Shown in pieces: positions 19,001 through 22,257 of a DNA stretch of 22,257 nt. This DNA is from Mnemiopsis leidyi (Eukaryota; Ctenophora; Tentaculata; Lobata; Bolinopsidae): the NCBI GenBank assembly GCA_000226015.1, contig JH155124.1, forward strand, positions 9,019 through 31,275. Direction: 5' to 3'. The notes beneath the pieces are model-generated. The model searched no databases, had not been told where the DNA came from, and was given only the letters and a program-made list of their open reading frames with translations. The translations under genes were made by a program, and so were the position numbers. The first letter of the stretch is position 1. Each line of letters starts with the position of its first letter.

Positions 19001-20210
19001 TGGGTATCTAAACAATAATTAATCATAAAACACAAGTATGACATGCGAAATATTTTCCTTTTTACGTAAAAATGGGTCGAGAAAGCTTCTTTCTCACCCT
19101 TCTTTTCTCCTAAGCTCCTTAACCGTTTTTTATCGGAGACGAATTAAACTAGCATATTATCCTGCAGCAATTTGCGTATTCCAGCAAGAACAGGATCCAA
19201 AACCGTTCATTTCAAGGTTATTACATAGACTCGAGTGTATCGGTAAATGCACTGTAGTGTATGGTGCATGTGCAATCGTAAATCTTCTTAAGGTCTTAGG
19301 TCTGCTAAGAAATCTGCATACAAGCGTGTATACTGTATAATTATAATGTAATAAAGTACTTATAGCGACCATGATGTACTTTTTTGTTAGACTACGTTAT
19401 TTTTATCAGAAACTTCCTTCTTTCAGCATGATTTGATTGGAAAAATTCGACTGAAGTGGAAACCAATAGACGTCAGAATTGTTAGGGTGGAGTCGGAAAT
19501 CTTTTCTTGAAATTGATTGGTTGTGTCTGGTCCCTCATTGGTCAGTCCCTGTCACATGATGAGAAAAATTTCCGACTCCTCCCCAAGAATTCTGACGTCT
19601 GTTAGCGCATTAAAATTTATATGTAACCATTTATACAAAGCTAAACTATGTTCCAGTGATGAAGAATGTTTCATTGCCAATAACAACTTGATTTAATTAA
19701 CAACGCATGAGAATGAAAAAAATAGTTCTTATGATAACCATGCCTCATAAATCAAAATTAACGTTATGCCTACAAACATGATACCTATAAACATGATTCA
19801 TATAACTATGAAGTTCAGCTTCAAAGCAATTCTTAGTGTGTATGTGTTCTGTTTAGTGTTTTCCTCTTAGCATGGTCTGATGCGTTATTGGATTACTGAA
19901 ATGTGAATTCTTGTCGCTTAATAAGTAAATTATTCAGCTGATAGGAACCTTCTGAAGCCTGTGCACTAAGTTTTTATTTGCATTGCATCCGCAACAAAAA
20001 AATACATTTTTTCAATTGTGTTAAAGAGATGGCAGATATATTCAGTCTCCAAGTTAAATACCTCTAACAACCCCACAAATCCAGGCTACTGAGGAGCGAG
20101 GAGAGAAGCTAGAAACATTAGAGAACAAATCCACCACCCTCTTGGAAAGTGCCCGCTCCTTTAGTGCTAATGCCAAGCGTCTCCGAGAACAGGCTGCTGC
20201 TGGTCACTAA
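902..20210 (+). CDS. STXBP5: Tomosyn (syntaxin-binding protein 5-like), 5'-partial, 24 visible exons
   Basis: This is the gene-level entry; the exons are listed separately. Tomosyns are soluble Lgl-family proteins with two seven-bladed propellers and a C-terminal R-SNARE motif. The tail forms non-fusogenic complexes with syntaxin and SNAP-25 and restrains vesicle priming (known for the family). Seen here: 994 residues over 24 exons, every junction GT-AG and in frame. Landmarks aligned by eye to vertebrate STXBP5 as remembered include SHPGEVV (about residue 20), KSVYWH, IIIFSGGLP, PWPIQGG, FAETF, YSLPHLK, LGFFKSG and EERGEKLETLENK. The SNARE tail separates it from LLGL1/2, which lack one. The start codon and early propeller blades lie before the window. 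The region between the propeller halves is shorter than in vertebrates. No canonical AATAAA was seen after the stop. Orthology to STXBP5 rather than STXBP5L cannot be resolved, because invertebrates usually have one tomosyn. Confidence 0.93.
1031..1898. other. Intron 1 (868 bp)
   Basis: AT-rich sequence with a strong polypyrimidine tract before the acceptor (1860-1898). No other gene or notable repeat was seen apart from a short TATATATA run near 1463. Confidence 0.8.
1899..1965 (+). CDS. STXBP5: Tomosyn exon 2 (WD40-like strand)
   Basis: It encodes residues 43-65, including KGLMIIWNLNKKETEKVFQS, which aligns with SGTVVLWDLKSKKADYRYTY of vertebrate tomosyn, a typical WD-type blade strand. 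The acceptor TTTTTCAG follows a long pyrimidine tract and the donor is GTAAGT. It enters in phase 2 and leaves in phase 0. Confidence 0.88.
1966..3256. other. Intron 2 (1291 bp)
   Basis: Unremarkable AT-rich intron. Open stretches such as 3036-3248 lack homology in register with the gene and were not called. A short tRNA T-arm-like string near 2317-2330 has no supporting cloverleaf. Confidence 0.75.
3257..3404 (+). CDS. STXBP5: Tomosyn exon 3 (last N-terminal propeller blade)
   Basis: It encodes residues 66-114. The stretch GIKSVYWHMESKETTKRFIV then SHMNGSLTEWEHE matches AIHSVAWHHEGKQFICSHSDGTLTIWNV. A Lys-rich turn (EKKKKG) follows. The donor is either GTGGGT after 3404 or GTGGTG after 3401. 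Both leave phase 1 and differ by one residue. The exon starts in phase 0. Confidence 0.9.
3405..5337. other. Intron 3 (1933 bp) with large minisatellite
   Basis: It holds the 24-bp minisatellite at 4022-4527 and one TCACGTGA octamer at 3569-3576. The rest is AT-rich with no supported gene. The Cys/His/Leu-rich minus-strand frames here are translations of the repeat. Confidence 0.8.
4022..4527. repeat. 24-bp minisatellite with 182-bp higher-order repeat
   Basis: Roughly 20 copies of a unit like CAGTAAATAACAGTGTACAC plus TACA. Exact 24-bp steps are visible at 4088, 4112, 4136 and 4160. Each unit carries the palindrome GTGTACAC. Variant units (CAATAAATAATAG, CACTAAATGACAG, CTAATATTAAAG) recur in the same order after 182 bp (4112 to 4294, 4160 to 4342), so a multi-unit block was itself duplicated. 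Confidence 0.93.
5338..5516 (+). CDS. STXBP5: Tomosyn exon 4 (LLGL-family domain, first part)
   Basis: It encodes residues 115-174. KVLKVKRENETHPIIIFSGG aligns with KPILKVEFKTTRSGEPFIILSGG, the start of the conserved LLGL domain that joins the two propellers. The continuation TVTISQHRWESDLTTLECPS aligns with LTVMHGKSTAVLEMDYS. The acceptor is CTTACAG and the donor AAG|GTATAT. It enters in phase 1 and leaves in phase 0. Confidence 0.92.
5517..7042. other. Intron 4 (1526 bp)
   Basis: AT-rich intron with TTATGT-type low-complexity sequence near 6238-6290 and a TCACGTGA octamer at 6608-6615. The octamer sits inside an 18-bp string (6599-6616) that recurs exactly at 15570-15587. No supported gene was seen. 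Confidence 0.75.
7043..7158 (+). CDS. STXBP5: Tomosyn exon 5 (LLGL-family domain, second part)
   Basis: It encodes residues 175-212. VIDFQVIETPPCKKNETFAT then ALLILTEEELIAIDL aligns with IVDFLTLCETPYPNDFQEPYAVVVLLEKDLVLIDL. The acceptor is CACGCAG and the donor GTAAGT. It leaves in phase 2. Confidence 0.92.
7171..7284. repeat. Self-complementary TAGCTATAG(TTA) tandem repeat
   Basis: A run of about nine 12-bp units of the type AGTTATAGCTAT, with TATAGCTATA a perfect palindrome. The array can fold on itself in DNA or RNA. It lies directly downstream of the exon 5 donor. Confidence 0.88.
7624..7663. repeat. 20-bp perfect tandem duplication
   Basis: TTGAAACATGGCTATTGTGG is present twice, head to tail. 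Confidence 0.95.
7871..8018 (+). CDS. STXBP5: Tomosyn exon 6 (C-terminal propeller start)
   Basis: It encodes residues 213-262. LPEFRLPYLSPIHSSPVQFI and YLPNCPNTFLELL align with YPIFENPYPLSIHESPVTCCEYFADCPVDLIPAL. The C-terminal KYSKN matches the YSKK that precedes the WPINGG motif. The acceptor is ATTTCAG and the donor GTTAGT. It enters in phase 2 and leaves in phase 0. Confidence 0.92.
8019..8637. other. Intron 6 (619 bp)
   Basis: AT-rich. Minus-strand open stretches at 8209-8549 lack homology and splice context. Nothing else was seen. Confidence 0.75.
8638..8749 (+). CDS. STXBP5: Tomosyn exon 7 (WPxxGG signature and GHEDG blade)
   Basis: It encodes residues 263-299. It begins PWPIQGGELD and continues LVISGHEDGVINIWTVST, aligning with EWPINGG...EIIITGHADGSVKFWDAS, one of the best conserved parts of the Lgl/tomosyn family. 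The acceptor is CCCGCAG and the donor GTAAGT. The ATG at 8623 upstream is in the intron, so it is not a start. Confidence 0.93.
8750..9241. other. Intron 7 (492 bp) with a CpG-rich palindromic patch
   Basis: Between about 8870 and 9130 the intron is richer in G+C and CpG than its surroundings. It contains inverted repeats CGAGGAT (8873-8879)/ATCCTCG (8913-8919), CTAGGTCCTAG, and CGCGCGC (9009-9015)/GCGCGCG (9029-9035). It may be an old mobile element or a regulatory patch. No gene was seen. Confidence 0.65.
9242..9425 (+). CDS. STXBP5: Tomosyn exon 8 (propeller loop and next blade)
   Basis: It encodes residues 300-360. MMKLVYSQETERILEPKLS is followed by an acidic/Met-rich loop (residues 321-335), then LSICQMELCPFDR, which aligns with YAIQIISWCPESR. 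The acceptor is TTTCTCAG and the donor CAG|GTTTGT. It enters in phase 1 and leaves in phase 2. Confidence 0.9.
9639..9784 (+). CDS. STXBP5: Tomosyn exon 9 (propeller strand and shortened loop)
   Basis: It encodes residues 361-409. VLCAANKKGEIYKFKFN aligns with MLCIAGVSAHVIIYRFS. A Pro/Ser/Thr/Asp loop (LSPSTEPDKPTEDKTHS) follows, much shorter than the roughly 80-100 residue vertebrate loop. The donor GTTCGA is weak, but it is the only GT that keeps frame before an in-frame stop. Confidence 0.85.
9952..10062 (+). CDS. STXBP5: Tomosyn exon 10 (propeller strand)
   Basis: It encodes residues 410-446. AVIQFSPGLQ and TPILTMALNPSAGLLALG align with LVIQLVWVGG and QQITSLAVNSSYGLVVFG. The acceptor is ATTTCAG and the donor GTAAGG. 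Both borders are phase 1. Confidence 0.92.
10233..10406 (+). CDS. STXBP5: Tomosyn exon 11 (blade end, start of hypervariable region)
   Basis: It encodes residues 447-504. GTLYGLAIIDITTHKKIFAT aligns with GNCNGIAMVDYLQKAVLLNL. A basic Ser-rich tail then begins, with RRTFSVRQSRSSKRT resembling basophilic kinase substrate sites. The acceptor is CTCCAG and the donor GTGTGT. Both borders are phase 1, so the exon is symmetric. Confidence 0.92.
10407..10697. other. Intron 11 with a 10-bp hairpin
   Basis: A perfect inverted repeat GGAAGTTCGA (10578-10587)/TCGAACTTCC (10601-10610), with a 13-nt loop, lies about 90 bases before the next exon. Nothing else was seen. Confidence 0.8.
10698..10838 (+). 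CDS. STXBP5: Tomosyn exon 12 (hypervariable region)
   Basis: It encodes residues 505-551, all low-complexity and rich in Ser, Arg, Lys, Gly and Asn, with RRTKSEKG and TRKSRLG. It sits where vertebrate tomosyns have their alternatively spliced hypervariable linker. There is no direct residue match to the vertebrate linker; it is supported by good splice sites (TACAG, GTAACT), frame and position. Both borders are phase 1. Confidence 0.85.
10839..11234. other. Intron 12 (396 bp) mostly occupied by a MITE
   Basis: Nearly half of this intron is the inverted-repeat element at 10988-11170. The remainder is ordinary AT-rich sequence. Confidence 0.85.
10988..11170. mobile_element. Pogo/Tc1-mariner-like MITE, 183 bp
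   Basis: It begins CAGTCATCCCCCGATTTACC and ends with the exact reverse complement. Counting the flanks, 10985-11010 and 11148-11173 are perfect 26-bp inverted repeats. A TA dinucleotide borders each end, as expected for Tc1/mariner target duplication, and CAGT termini recall pogo/Tigger elements (family knowledge). A second copy of CGATTTACCGGGTCCCCCGA is found internally on each side. It has no coding capacity. Perfect termini suggest recent insertion. Confidence 0.88.
11235..11372 (+). CDS. STXBP5: Tomosyn exon 13 (end of hypervariable region, next blade)
   Basis: It encodes residues 552-597. An Asn/Gln/Asp-rich stretch leads into KKSRVISLVFAETF, which aligns with SREAISALHFCETF. The acceptor is TTACAG and the donor GTGAGC. 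Both borders are phase 1. Confidence 0.9.
11500..11607 (+). CDS. STXBP5: Tomosyn exon 14 (propeller blade)
   Basis: It encodes residues 598-633. KQPIKTLWAGLGSGRMQCYK aligns with SPSPCLWVGTTLGTVLVIAL. The acceptor at 11499 (CCGCTCAG) was chosen because it joins the phase-1 donor of the previous exon without a stop and restores family spacing. A tempting AG at 11438 gives a stop after seven codons. The donor is GTAAGT. Both borders are phase 1. Confidence 0.88.
11608..12535. other. Intron 14 (928 bp) with antisense open stretch
   Basis: It holds an 11-bp tandem repeat (TCTTGAAGCTA, 11645-11675) and a minus-strand open stretch at 12072-12402, described separately. The rest is AT-rich. Confidence 0.75.
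12072..12402 (-). pseudogene. Antisense protein-like open stretch inside an intron
   Basis: About 109 codons are open on the minus strand with no ATG near the start, so this could only be an exon fragment or a decayed copy. The product looks helical and protein-like (for example ITQRLEESGLLYINVLRNQE, then TIYNYFSQEAAEHLLNS). The family is not recognised. The stop codon overlaps an AATAAA hexamer (12071-12076 on the minus strand), as at the 3' end of a compact gene. No good acceptor or pyrimidine tract was seen upstream. Chance remains possible. Confidence 0.3.
12536..12684 (+). CDS. STXBP5: Tomosyn exon 15 (propeller blade)
   Basis: It encodes residues 634-683. GTMSIHHTDAIIFMGFVDKE aligns with GTILRLKGAILRMAFLDTTG, and HFFVVVSTCQ with YAVICSEKQ. 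The acceptor is TTTTCAG and the donor GTAAAA. The exon enters in phase 1, so the internal ATG at 12544 is not a start. Confidence 0.92.
12807..13015 (+). CDS. STXBP5: Tomosyn exon 16 (last propeller blades)
   Basis: It encodes residues 684-752. VKVIELPSS aligns with AKVISLPTQ; AALVCLKTSGDLNIYSLPHL aligns with ICLACFCANGHIMTFSLPSL. The acceptor is CTTTCAG and the donor GTAAGT. It leaves in phase 2. Confidence 0.93.
13180..13275 (+). CDS. STXBP5: Tomosyn exon 17 (final propeller strand)
   Basis: It encodes residues 753-784. MAKNGYAVYLFNASEIQWIT aligns with FTNNGQALYLVSPTEIQRLT. The acceptor is CTTTCAG and the donor GTAAGT. Both borders are phase 2. It closes the second propeller. Confidence 0.92.
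13419..13495 (+). CDS. STXBP5: Tomosyn exon 18 (linker start)
   Basis: It encodes residues 785-810, beginning PPDSWSIPFADPVHRKKIKF. There is no close match in vertebrate tomosyns as remembered. It is supported by GCCCAG acceptor, GTAAGT donor and a 2-to-1 phase fit between neighbours; joining exons 17 and 19 directly would give an immediate TGA. Confidence 0.8.
13645..13742 (+). CDS. STXBP5: Tomosyn exon 19 (linker)
   Basis: It encodes residues 811-843, including PGLEQREEVAKSEGFTETLI. The segment is acidic and polar. The acceptor is TTGCAG and the donor GTGAGT. It is supported by frame continuity rather than similarity. A C-rich stretch lies directly downstream. Confidence 0.78.
13743..14448. 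other. Intron 19 (706 bp) with C-rich tract
   Basis: Just after the donor are four runs of four or five C within 13761-13795, followed by more C-rich sequence to about 13820. No gene was seen in the rest. Confidence 0.8.
14449..14470 (+). CDS. STXBP5: Tomosyn exon 20, 22-nt microexon
   Basis: It encodes SSNEPTV plus one base (residues 844-850). It has strong sites (CTTTTCAG before, GTAAGT after). It is needed for frame: exon 19 ends in phase 0 and exon 21 starts with two bases of a codon, so skipping gives GTA TAG. It is inferred from sites and frame only, because it is too short for similarity. Confidence 0.7.
15661..16029 (-). pseudogene. Antisense open stretch with possible Ig/FN3-like segment
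   Basis: 122 codons are open on the minus strand, with an in-frame ATG at 15984. VTFTWSPPDG near the start and TLVVTEFSLIGDQG further on have the spacing of an immunoglobulin-like domain (core Trp, then the L-x-V...D-x-G strand). The core cysteines are not in place, and after DQG the reading turns into unrelated sequence ending in a hydrophobic stretch. It could be a nested exon, a decayed copy or chance. No confident splice sites were identified. Confidence 0.25.
16749..16855. promoter_or_regulatory. Cluster of E-box, RFX X-box, CCAAT and CRE-like sites
   Basis: Within 107 bp are CACGTG (16749-16754), GTTGCTAGGCAAC (16777-16789, close to the RFX X-box consensus), TCACGTGA (16807-16814), ATTGG (16831-16835, inverted CCAAT) and TGACGTAA (16848-16855, CRE-like). 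A 19-bp palindrome CTCAAAACACTGTTTTGAG follows at 16863-16881. This layout resembles an enhancer or internal promoter. Function is inferred from motifs only. Confidence 0.45.
17630..17652. repeat. Perfect 10-bp hairpin before acceptor
   Basis: ACTTAGTAAC, a GTA loop, then GTTACTAAGT. It ends 39 bases before the AG at 17690-17691, in the region where the branch point should lie. Confidence 0.85.
17692..17780 (+). CDS. STXBP5: Tomosyn exon 21 (acidic linker)
   Basis: It encodes residues 851-880, including DVDFPGSPELFSPEGSMDSD. It is acidic and Ser/Pro-rich, with SP sites. The acceptor is TTTACTAG and the donor CAG|GTTAAA. It enters in phase 1 and leaves in phase 0. It is supported by frame, splice sites and codon character. 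Confidence 0.82.
17781..18128. other. Intron 21 (348 bp)
   Basis: AT-rich; nothing further was seen. Confidence 0.8.
18129..18207 (+). CDS. STXBP5: Tomosyn exon 22 (linker with RRRSS site)
   Basis: It encodes residues 881-906: SGRRRSSLVEAFEGVKNAGL. RRRSSL fits the PKA-type consensus (Arg at -3 and -2 to Ser892 and Ser893). Mammalian tomosyn-1 is reported to be regulated by PKA, though whether this site is equivalent is unknown. The acceptor is TTCAACAG; the donor GTTATC is weak. It enters in phase 0 and leaves in phase 1. Confidence 0.88.
18332..18471 (+). CDS. STXBP5: Tomosyn exon 23 (GFF motif, linker, N-terminal half of SNARE)
   Basis: It encodes residues 907-953. GFFKSGSKNSINEM aligns with GFFKGLFGGGAQSL just before the vertebrate SNARE motif. 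An Ala/Pro/Asn-rich stretch follows, then KIAVNSLDRTNK, the first SNARE layers. The acceptor is ATTTCAG and the donor AAG|GTAAGA. It enters in phase 1 and leaves in phase 0. Confidence 0.92.
18618..18772. mobile_element. MITE-like imperfect inverted repeat, about 155 bp
   Basis: The left arm starts ATAGAGAACAGTGTTTTGAG and runs to ATATCACGTGA (ending 18667). The right arm, read on the minus strand, starts ATAGAGAATGATGGTTTTGG and also runs to ATATCACGTGA (18722-18732 on the plus strand). The arms of roughly 50-60 bp match at most positions and enclose about 55 bp that include a CCAAT box. There is no coding capacity. The target duplication is unclear. Confidence 0.75.
19468..19600. mobile_element. 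MITE-like inverted repeat, 133 bp
   Basis: It begins AGACGTCAGAATTGTTAGGG and ends with the reverse complement of AGACGTCAGAATTCTTGGGG. The 40-bp arms agree at about 35 positions, including GGAGTCGGAAAT. The internal 50 bp carries two ATTGG boxes. It is non-coding, and as RNA it would fold into a long hairpin. Confidence 0.8.
20085..20210 (+). CDS. STXBP5: Tomosyn exon 24 (R-SNARE core and stop)
   Basis: It encodes residues 954-994 and TAA. ATEERGEKLETLENKSTTLL aligns with LDERGQKLSDLEERTAAMM. Taking the Arg of ERG as the zero layer, layers +1 to +8 fall on L, L, S, L, A, F, A, L with correct 3-4 spacing. No transmembrane segment follows, as expected for tomosyn. The C-terminus REQAAAGH lacks the KKWYQF-type end of vertebrate proteins. 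The acceptor is AATCCAG. Confidence 0.95.
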   Translation, partial: ATEERGEKLETLENKSTTLLESARSFSANAKRLREQAAAGH

Positions 20211-21229
20211 ATTACGAGAACGAACGCTTTTGTTTCTGTTTGGAGCTCAACCCCAGAGTTCAAACTGACAATGCGTTCCTCTAACCGCGGGAAGACTCCA
20301 GGGCGATTGTTCAACTGTTGATATGTTTATTATTTTCTGTCTGACTTTGTTCACACCGCTTTTTTCCACATTAATTAGTTCTCGTCATTTTGTTAATATA
20401 CATGCGAGGAGTGTTTAATGCCATGCAAGTCCTTGGGATTGCTATTCAGCCTTTTGGTTCAGCCTTTTGGTTCAGATTAATGCTTTTCAAATTAGCTGTT
20501 TTAATATTTTTATAATATTTTGAGTATTTTAAAAGTCCTTCGGTTAAACTTGACTTTCAAATTTATGTATCAGATCAAAACGTTTAAATAGTTTTAGTTT
20601 TGAGGTCAGTGTTGGTGATAGGGTTTATTCAGAATCGTTATTATGCATGCTACAGCTTACAAATACTTGATCAACTATCTTGTTTCTAAAAATCCTTTAT
20701 TTTACGCTTGATTCCCTTAATCATTTACGACTAAGAGTGGTCCGTATGAGTAAAACAATTAGTCTGGGTTTCGACTTTAATTGCTGCGGCCGACATAAGA
20801 TTAATTATGATTTATCATTTAAGTTTTACGATTCAGATTTTTAACGAAATAATAGTAATACATACAAGATGTGACGGTACGTTTTAAGACGAGACGTTAC
20901 GTTTCAAGATGTAACGTTACGTTTCAGGATGTAACGTTACGCCAACAGATATAGCGTTCCGCTTAGAGTCACAGCCAAAGCGCGATGATCCTGTAAATTA
21001 TGAGATAATAGTATCGACGTTGATGTTTTAGCAGTGCTGCTGCTTTCTGACAGTATTCAGTTACTTATGACACTGTACTTTGAGTTACTTTGGAAAATGA
21101 AATGTAAATTTGTCCAATACGACGTGTTTTGTCCTTTGTCAGATTTGCCACATGTATGAAGAACGCCGGAAATAGACGCAGCAAATTCAGATTCTCTGTT
21201 AGAAATATGAAAGTTTTAAGCTGCTACTT
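20211..21229. other. 3' UTR and downstream sequence
   Basis: AT-rich sequence after the stop, with no canonical AATAAA noticed, so the transcript end cannot be placed. It includes a 13-bp tandem duplication (TTCAGCCTTTTGG, 20445-20470) and a 20-bp repeat array (20868-20967). No other gene was seen. Confidence 0.7.
20868..20967. repeat. 20-bp tandem repeat, five copies
   Basis: Five consecutive 20-bp units of the type GATGTAACGTTACGTTTCAA. The middle units are almost identical and the outer ones diverged. Each central unit contains the palindrome GTAACGTTAC. Confidence 0.9.
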
Positions 21230-22152
21230 AAGGGGGGGGGGGGCACGTCTCTAAAAAGCCCACTTCACACTTTTACCTCTGCGAACCCCCGAAATATTAG
21301 AATATTGTAAATGACTTAATCCGTTGTTCCCTTGAAATTAGGACCCAGGAAGTCCCCATTTGTCCCCATTTTGATCACCAAAAGTACCCTTTTCCACGTC
21401 ATGGGGTACTTTTGTAAAGCTTCCAAGTTTCCACGTACTGCTTGGGTACTACTGTAGCATTACTGGGATACTAATTGTGTACTACTAGGTTACTGCTTGG
21501 GTTAAGTTCTGCTTGGGTACTACTGGGATATAACTGAGGCATTACTGTGTTACAACTAGGGTTCTTCTTTTTTACTACTGGGACACTACTGGAGTAAAAT
21601 TACTTCTTTTGTTATACTTGGGTACCACTGGAGTTTCACTAGGGCACTACTGTGGAACTGCTGGGATACTACTAGGGTACTTCAGGACTACTACAGGTGT
21701 ACTACTGTAGTACTACTGCGCCTCGGGTACTTTTGCACTATACTGGGATACTACAGAGATACTACTGTGGTACTTCTGGGTTATCACTGAAGTTCTTCCT
21801 CGGTAGGGGGTACTATTGGGACATTACTGCAGAGGAACATTTGGGGTACGACTGGGGTACTACTGGGATATAATGTAGAGTTTTATTGGAGTACCACTGG
21901 GGTACTTCAATAGGCGTACTAATGAGTTACTACAAGTGTACATTGTACAATTTTTGGCACTAATCTTAAACTTTAGTTCTTTACTGTGAAATCGATGAAA
22001 AAAGTATTTCGGCCAGCTTTGATCGTATACCCTACCATTATAACCCAATATACTGCCCTAAGTTGGATAAAGTCATAAAACTTTAGGGCCAAAAAGTCCC
22101 ATTTTTACCTTCGAGGGCCCAAAAAATGGGATTTTAAAGGTCGTGCCCCCTT
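21230..22152. mobile_element. Possible non-autonomous element with degenerate termini
   Basis: The left end is AA, twelve G, then CACG (21230-21247). The right end is CGTGCCCCCTT (22142-22152), its reverse complement apart from G-run length. Just inside both ends are related AAAA(G/T)CCCA strings in inverted orientation. The interior is mostly the 11-bp minisatellite. No coding capacity and no clear target duplication were seen. The termini are imperfect, so this is a suggestion. Confidence 0.4.
21396..21945. repeat. Degenerate 11-bp TACTACTGGGA minisatellite
   Basis: Dozens of diverged copies of an 11-bp unit (consensus about GTACTACTGGG) fill this stretch with frequent single-base changes and occasional length changes. 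Confidence 0.85.
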
Positions 22153-22164
22153 GCTACACGTTGC

Positions 22165-22257
22165 ATAGCCCTGCTGCTGCGAAGCGGCAGCCTCCGGCGC
22201 GCGCGGCGGCGTGGCCGCGCGCAGCGGCCACGCTGAAAGGGTCACACGTGAGACAAG
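22165..22257. other. CpG-rich hairpin tract at the window edge
   Basis: An abrupt GC-rich block with two hairpins: GCTGCTGC/GCGGCAGC (22173-22180 and 22184-22191, one wobble pair) and GCGTGGCCGC/GCGGCCACGC (22209-22218 and 22224-22233, perfect with a 5-nt loop). It is unlike the rest of the window and runs to the edge. It may be the start of another dispersed repeat or of a CpG-rich promoter. Confidence 0.6.

Larger units (their letters stand above)
18472..20084. other. Intron 23 (1613 bp) with two inverted-repeat elements
   Basis: It contains the inverted-repeat elements at 18618-18772 and 19468-19600, described separately. A plus-strand open frame at 19038-19340 has no recognisable product or splice role. 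Confidence 0.8.

Noticed and set aside
19038-19340. 100-codon plus-strand frame in intron 23
   Set aside because: Low-complexity product, no recognisable motif, no splice role, and an equally open antisense frame.

Overview
The window is nuclear DNA of an animal, most likely an invertebrate. It is AT-rich and has long introns with GT-AG borders, many microsatellites, minisatellites and short inverted-repeat elements, and no bacterial-style operons. The species cannot be named from this sequence. The encoded protein is clearly recognisable but rather divergent from vertebrate homologues, as remembered.

One gene on the plus strand fills almost the whole window: a tomosyn (syntaxin-binding protein 5, Lgl/tomosyn/Sro7 family). 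I rebuilt 24 exons from 902 to the TAA at 20208-20210. All 23 splice junctions keep frame and give 994 residues. The 5' end lies upstream of the window: the start codon and roughly the first 200-odd residues (by family length) are missing. In order the exons encode the end of the N-terminal WD40-like propeller (902-3404), the LLGL-family domain (5338-7158), the C-terminal propeller (7871-13275) interrupted by a Ser/Arg/Lys-rich hypervariable region (10233-11372), a low-complexity linker (13419-18471) and a C-terminal R-SNARE motif with its central arginine (18332-20210). Family members are soluble regulators of vesicle exocytosis whose R-SNARE tail binds syntaxin and SNAP-25.

Two splicing layouts stand out. 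Five consecutive exons (9952-11607), including the hypervariable region, all begin and end in phase 1, so each can be skipped without changing frame. A 22-nt microexon (14449-14470) is required for frame: without it the next exon reads GTA TAG, giving a SNARE-less protein.

The introns carry most of the unusual material: a 24-bp minisatellite with 182-bp higher-order periodicity (4022-4527), a TAGCTATAG repeat next to a donor site (7171-7284), a 183-bp pogo/Tc1-mariner-like MITE with perfect termini flanked by TA (10988-11170), two other inverted-repeat elements (18618-18772, 19468-19600), two minus-strand open stretches that look protein-like (12072-12402, 15661-16029), and a regulatory-looking cluster of E-boxes, an RFX X-box, a CCAAT box and a CRE-like site (16749-16855). 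The octamer TCACGTGA occurs six times. Downstream of the gene (20211-22257) lie a 20-bp tandem repeat, a possible element holding a degenerate 11-bp minisatellite, and a CpG-rich hairpin tract at the window edge. I found no operon, CRISPR array, phage or secretion-type system.
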